A DNA stretch of 64,000 nt. Origin: Ridgeia piscesae. Its lineage: Eukaryota; Annelida; Polychaeta; Sabellida; Siboglinidae. Shown piece by piece: positions 53,901 to 59,900 of the stretch. Position numbers and translations under genes: made by a program. The stretch covers positions 87,501 to 151,500 of the forward strand of contig JAODUO010001351.1 of NCBI GenBank assembly GCA_025642075.2, in the 5' to 3' direction. The notes below the pieces were generated by a model, which saw only the letters and a list, made by a program, of their open reading frames with translations, made no database searches and was not told the DNA's origin. Numbering within the stretch: the stretch's first letter is position 1; every line of letters starts with the position of its first letter.

Positions 53901-56900
53901 TATATTCTTGTGAAATCGTACTTCTCTAAATTGTGTGAAGGTAACATTAAACTTATTAGACGTCCCAGTTTTATCAGTAAGACATTTTTGGTACGATCTG
54001 CCTGAATGTCTGAATGTCTCCACACCTTTCAAAGACTTAAAATCAAAACTACTACAAATGCATCTTTTGAGGCCACACGTTTTACTTATAATTTGTTTTT
54101 GCGTCAGAAATAATACTGCCATAGGCATTTCTTATTTTATATTTGTTTAATTACATTGGAACCTCAATTACATTGGAACCTCAATGTTAAAGTCACATGT
54201 GGTACTTGACAAAAGTGATCTGAATACCAAGGTTGACTTTATACTGTGTATCTGCAATATTGAAATTACAGATATGTACAGATGATTTTTAATTATTGGC
54301 AAGTTACTAGATCTATACAACTATGACCATTGACATGTATATGAAATGAGATTGGTGAATGAGACGCTGTGTTTGACGTTGTAGATCACGTGGATGGCAC
54401 TTATGGTCGTGAGATCGGTGAACTTAGTTAAGGGGGAAATAACTATTTCCTACCTCCCGCTTAGCCACATTGCAGCCCAGCTTGTTGATATTTACGCCCC
54501 CATCACCTGCGGGGCGACCGTCTTCTTCGCCCAGCCTGATGCCCTCAAGGTCAGCCGGTTGTTTTCTTATGTAGCTCGACAGTCTAGATGGTATTTTCAT
54601 ATAAATATGACATAAGATCACATTTGAGTTGTCATAGGTGGCTATTATAATATTTCTTCATTGCCTGCCAGATTTATTCTACTAGGAAATTCACATTTTC
54701 AGACATTCATTAGCCTTCATTCACATGCATGCTGTATAAAATTTGTGAGATTCTAAAACCTAATTTTCCCACAATCCAGTCTCTAACCTGACACCCTTTA
54801 TTTAATTTCTGCTTATCCACACATTGGTTTGCTTGGATCGCATCACCAATCAAAATGACACCAGTATCAATACACAGAAAAACACAAGACTGACATCTGT
54901 CATAACTTGACAGCTCCGATACCACGGCGCATAAATACATAATTTCTACTCACTCAACAATAAACGAATCCTCACAGAAATTAAAACAACCTACGTAACG
55001 CCATTTCTACTGCGTAGCCTTTCGTCACAAGGACGGTGAAATGATACAAGTTTCTCTAAATAGTTGTGGTCAAATTGCAGGGGTCGCTGTCGGCCACAAT
55101 GCGGGAAGTGCGGCCCACTGTCTTCCTGGGCGTGCCCCGGGTTTGGGAGAAGATCGAAGAGAAAATGCGAGATGTGGGGCGCACATCGGGTGGAATCAAG
55201 AAACGCATCGCAGGGTGGGCGAAGAGCATCGGTTACCGTGGCAACATGAGCCTGCAGAAAGGGTAGGTGGCATGACTGTGGACTGCGCAGTTTCCCAGTG
55301 CATTCTGGGTATTGTTTTCCGCGACGCATTCCTTGTTAAGTGTGTGGATGCTGATCGTTTGTTTCGACTAAGCTAACATCTGCTTCTAATCTAACGGTTT
55401 AGACTTGGCTGATCCCCTAGGCTGCCGACTCAACATATATTACTTTCTACATGTATGCATTTTAACCTTGCAATAATCCAGTGTATTGTTCTACGTAATT
55501 AAATAAAGTTCAAAATGTTAAATGATGAATTCATACGTCACAGCTGTTTTGCTTTGAGGTTTGTAGTATAAAAAGATGGGTATCTTTGCAACAATGGTTT
55601 TATGTCATTGATTTCTGTTGAATTACAACAGTTTCCAAATAAGTGTTTTTATGAATCTTTACATACATACATATATGTATATATTACATTCCATTAAGAT
55701 GGGATTATACAAATACAGACAGATGCTTTCTGTGTCGACTGTTGCTTGAGTAGGAAGATAAACGTGCTTGCTTTATCTTCGACAGAAACCCAAGAAAGCG
55801 CCGGTAACTATTGACATTGCATGTTGCGTCCAGGCTAAGTGCTGGTTGCTTACTGCTTGTGTCTCTGGGGCGTGCTTCAATTTTCTGTCAGACAGGGTTG
55901 GGATGATTGGGTATAGTTGTCACAGTCGGTCATTGAGTAAGCGTAGGAAGACAACTAATTTGTTTGATTTAATTATGCAGTGAGGGATGATGGGTTTATG
56001 AATGCATCACATATATCTGGGCTAATTGTATTGTTATAAGTATGGCAGCTTTAATGCAGTGGCACCCTAGAAAATATCTTAGCGTCACAAAAGTAGTCGG
56101 CAAGTTATAATTAAATAAATTAAAATCTAATCAAAAGGTACAGTTTATACTACGCACTGCAGTAATTCTCTTTGTGTTGTGTTAGACTTGTTTTGAAGTG
56201 TTACATGTTTTAAAGGAGTACTATACTAGACGTGGTAAGCAGATAAAATGTTCAGATTATATTCGTTGCCCGGTTCACAGACACAGTGACAAGCAACCAG
56301 TGTGATGAGGTTGTTATGACGTCTTGAGCAGTGGTAACAACATAGCGTGTGCGTAAAATAACAACAACATAATCAAAAACCTGGGAACAGTCGTGCAGTT
56401 GCAACCGATACCACTGTTGCCATCTGGTGGTGTGTGATGTCACTATGAGTCTTGGTCGATTCGCATGTGATATGGAGCATGTTGTGTTAAATCAAGTTGC
56501 TGGTGTATTTTTGCTCCAGTATTACGCACTGGCTGCTTAGCACTTGCCACAAAGACGAGTGTTTAAGAAATTTATTGTAAATGCAACGTTTTAATTAGTG
56601 GCATGTTGAATGATTAATTCCATGTTGCTCACACAACTTAATTTCAAATGAAAATTTGCTGGCTTCTCAGCGTCTCATTGGCTTTGCAATTTGGCTACTG
56701 CGCATTTATTTCCTTTGCAAATATTGTCCTTTGCTAAAGAAATAGTGTAACTAAATAATGTTGATTCCACTTAAATACACCTCAGTAACATATATGCATT
56801 GTCTTCACTGAACCGCTCAGTAAATGTGTCATTTACTGCTTTTTAGTTATTACCTACGACATGTTAGACTTTATTTTAACTCAGTGAGAACTGTACATAC

Positions 56901-59900
56901 TGCAGAAAATGCTATTGTAAGTCTACAAATAATTTGGAACTAAAAATGTAAATCCAAGACTTTCCCACTACTAAATTCAATGTACTTGATAAATACTTGA
57001 AAATAAGACTTAAAATTACACTTTAAAATATTTGCTTTGTTTAAAAACCTTAGTCGATCCATGAGCCAACTGCCTTTCTCACTTTTGATCATCCTCGAGA
57101 CTGGGTCATAGTGACCTGAATTGCAGTTACCTTACTTGTGAGGTGGCTGCAATAGTAGGGGGACTGTGAAGTGAGGTTTGACAACATGAGCCAGGTCTAG
57201 CCTTCACATTGTTCCTGTCTAGTTCTGTCCACACAGACCTGTCTAGTTCTGTCCACACAGACCTGTCTAGTTCTGTCCACACAGACCTGTCTAGTTCTGT
57301 CCACACAGACCTGTCTAGTTCTGTCCACACAGACCTGTCTAGTTCTGTCCACACAGACCTGTCTAGTTCTGTCCACACAGACCTGTCTAGTTCTGTCCAC
57401 ACAGACCTGTCTAGTTCTGTCCACACAGACCTGTCTAGTTCTGTCCACACAGACCTGTCTAGTTCTGTCCACACAGACCTGTCTAGTTCTGTCCACACAG
57501 ACCTGTCTAGTTCTGTCCACACAGACCTGTCTAGTTCTGTCCACACAGACCTGTCTAGTTCTGTCCACACAGACCTGTCTAGTTCTGTCCACACAGACCT
57601 GTCTAGTTCTGTCCACACAGACCTGTCTAGTTCTGTCCACACAGACCTGTCTAGTTCTGTCCACACAGACCTGTCTAGTTCTGTCCACACAGACCTGTCT
57701 AGTTCTGTCCACACAGACCTGTCTAGTTCTGTCCACACAGACCTGTCTAGTTCTGTCCACACAGACCTGTCTAGTTCTGTCCACACAGACCTGTCTAGTT
57801 CTGTCCACACAGACCTGTCTAGTTCTGTCCACACAGACCTGTCTAGTTCTGTCCACACAGACCTGTCTAGTTCTGTCCACACAGACCTGTCTAGTTCTGT
57901 CCACACAGACCTGTCTAGTTCTGTCCACACAGACCTGTCTAGTTCTGTCCACACAGACCTGTCTAGTTCTGTCCACACAGACCTGTCTGTTGTTTCAGGG
58001 GCAGCTTGCCATTCGGATGGACCATAGCGAACGCCCTTGTCTTTAAGAAGGTGCGTGTGGCCCTTGGACTTGACCGCTGCCGAATGTGTGTCACCTCTGC
58101 AGCTCCCATCACCAAGGAGACGCTCGACTACTTCCTGTCTCTCAACATCCCCATCCTTGAGAACTACGGCATGAGCGAGAGCACGGGTGAGTTGTAATTC
58201 ATAAATTATCACCCATAAACCAAATAAAATTTAGTTTCATATTAACTTTCAGGGTCCGTACATGGCCTTGACATTCTTGAACAACCTTGAATTTTATTGG
58301 AACAAATTCAAGGCCTTGAAATTCTTGAATTTAAAAAAGGAGTCTTGAAAAGCCTTGATTTTTACTGTGGTCAATTAAAATTCTTATTGGCCCAACTGTC
58401 ATGCCGAATATCAGCCAAAAAGGCCGTAGGCAAGTACGTGGAAAATATGAGCAATATATCATTATGGAAGGCCAACGCATAAAATAATTCTCATGCTCAC
58501 TGAGTTATTAACTGTAAAAGTGGCAGTTAAAGGTGGATTAGAATTACTGCTGTTAAAATGGTCTTGAATTTATTTTTAAAATAGCCTTGAAAAATCTTTA
58601 ATACCGTTGAGTTTAAAATCTTCAGAATTGAATATACCCTGAATTTTGTTCCCTGAAATTATGTAAACACATTCTTGTAATTTTGTTTCATAGTCGTTAC
58701 GTATTGTTTCATTTGAATAAGGAGGCACGTGTGATTTTTACTACCATCCGCAGGTCCTCACACCATATCGGTGCCATGGAAATACATCACAACCAGCGTG
58801 GGAGTGGACATAACAGGGGTGTCAACCATCCTTGACAACCAGGATGACGAGGGCAATGGAGAGGTAGGGGTGCAGAATTCTTTAGGGGAAATGTCAAAAC
58901 CTTCTGAAATTGTAATTTCAGCAAGGATTTTTCTTTCAAAACAGTCCCATTTGCCAAAAGGTATTGTACTCACAAGCAAATCTACATTAACAAGTAAAAG
59001 TTAACAAGTATAAAGTTGTTTTCTAAAATGATAAACTGTACTATTCATACCGAATTTGTACTTTTTTCTGTTGAGTTTGGTTTCCCCAGTGTTCAAAATA
59101 TGTGTCTGGCCGTCACGTCTTCATGTGTCATTTGTCCTGTGTCTGTAGATCTGTCTGTCTGGCCGTCACGTCTTCATGTGTCACGTTGTCCTGTGTCTGT
59201 AGATCTGTCTGTCTGGCCGTCACGTCTTCATGTGTCACGTTGTCCTGTGTCTGTAGATCTGTCTGTCTGGCCGTCATGTCTTCATGTGTCATGTTGTCCT
59301 GTGTCTGTAGATCTGTCTGTCTGGCCGTCACGTCTTCATGTGTCATGTTGTCCTGTGTCTGTAGATCTGTCTGTCTGGCCGTCACGTCTTCATGTGTCAC
59401 GTTGTCCTGTGCCTGTAGATCTGTCTGTCTGGCCGTCACGTCTTCATGTGTCACGTTGTCCTGTATCTGTAGATCTGTCTGTCTGGCCTTCATGTGTCAC
59501 ATTGTCCTGTGTCTGTAGATCTGTCTGTCCGGCCGTCATGTCTTCATGTGTCACGTTGTCCTGTGTCTGTAGATCTGTCTGTCCGGCCGTCATGTCTTCA
59601 AGTGTCACGTTGTTTTGTGTCTGTAGATCTGTCTGTCCGGCCGTCATGTCTTCATGGGGTATCTGGACATGGAGGAGAAGACGAAGGAAGCTATAGATGA
59701 GGAAGGACTGCTCCATTCTGGGGATATTGGACGCAAAGACAAGAATGGATTCATCTACATCACTGGCCGCATCAAAGGTACTGCTGTCTCTGCTCACTAA
59801 GCATGTCTGTTTTTCTTGTAATGGTACCAAAGTTGTTGGTTCTAAGGAGCACTGCCTGGTTGTCTAGGGGTACAGTCCAGCATGGGTCAAGTTTAGCAGG

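Noticed and set aside
57127..58212. 361-codon minus-strand frame (DRSVWTEL repeat)
   Set aside because: Antisense to ACSBG exon 11 plus the 24-bp array; the non-repeat part is a shadow of the real exon.
59016..59696. 226-codon frame across the 54-bp array
   Set aside because: Out of frame with exon 13 and dominated by the repeat unit; no independent coding evidence.
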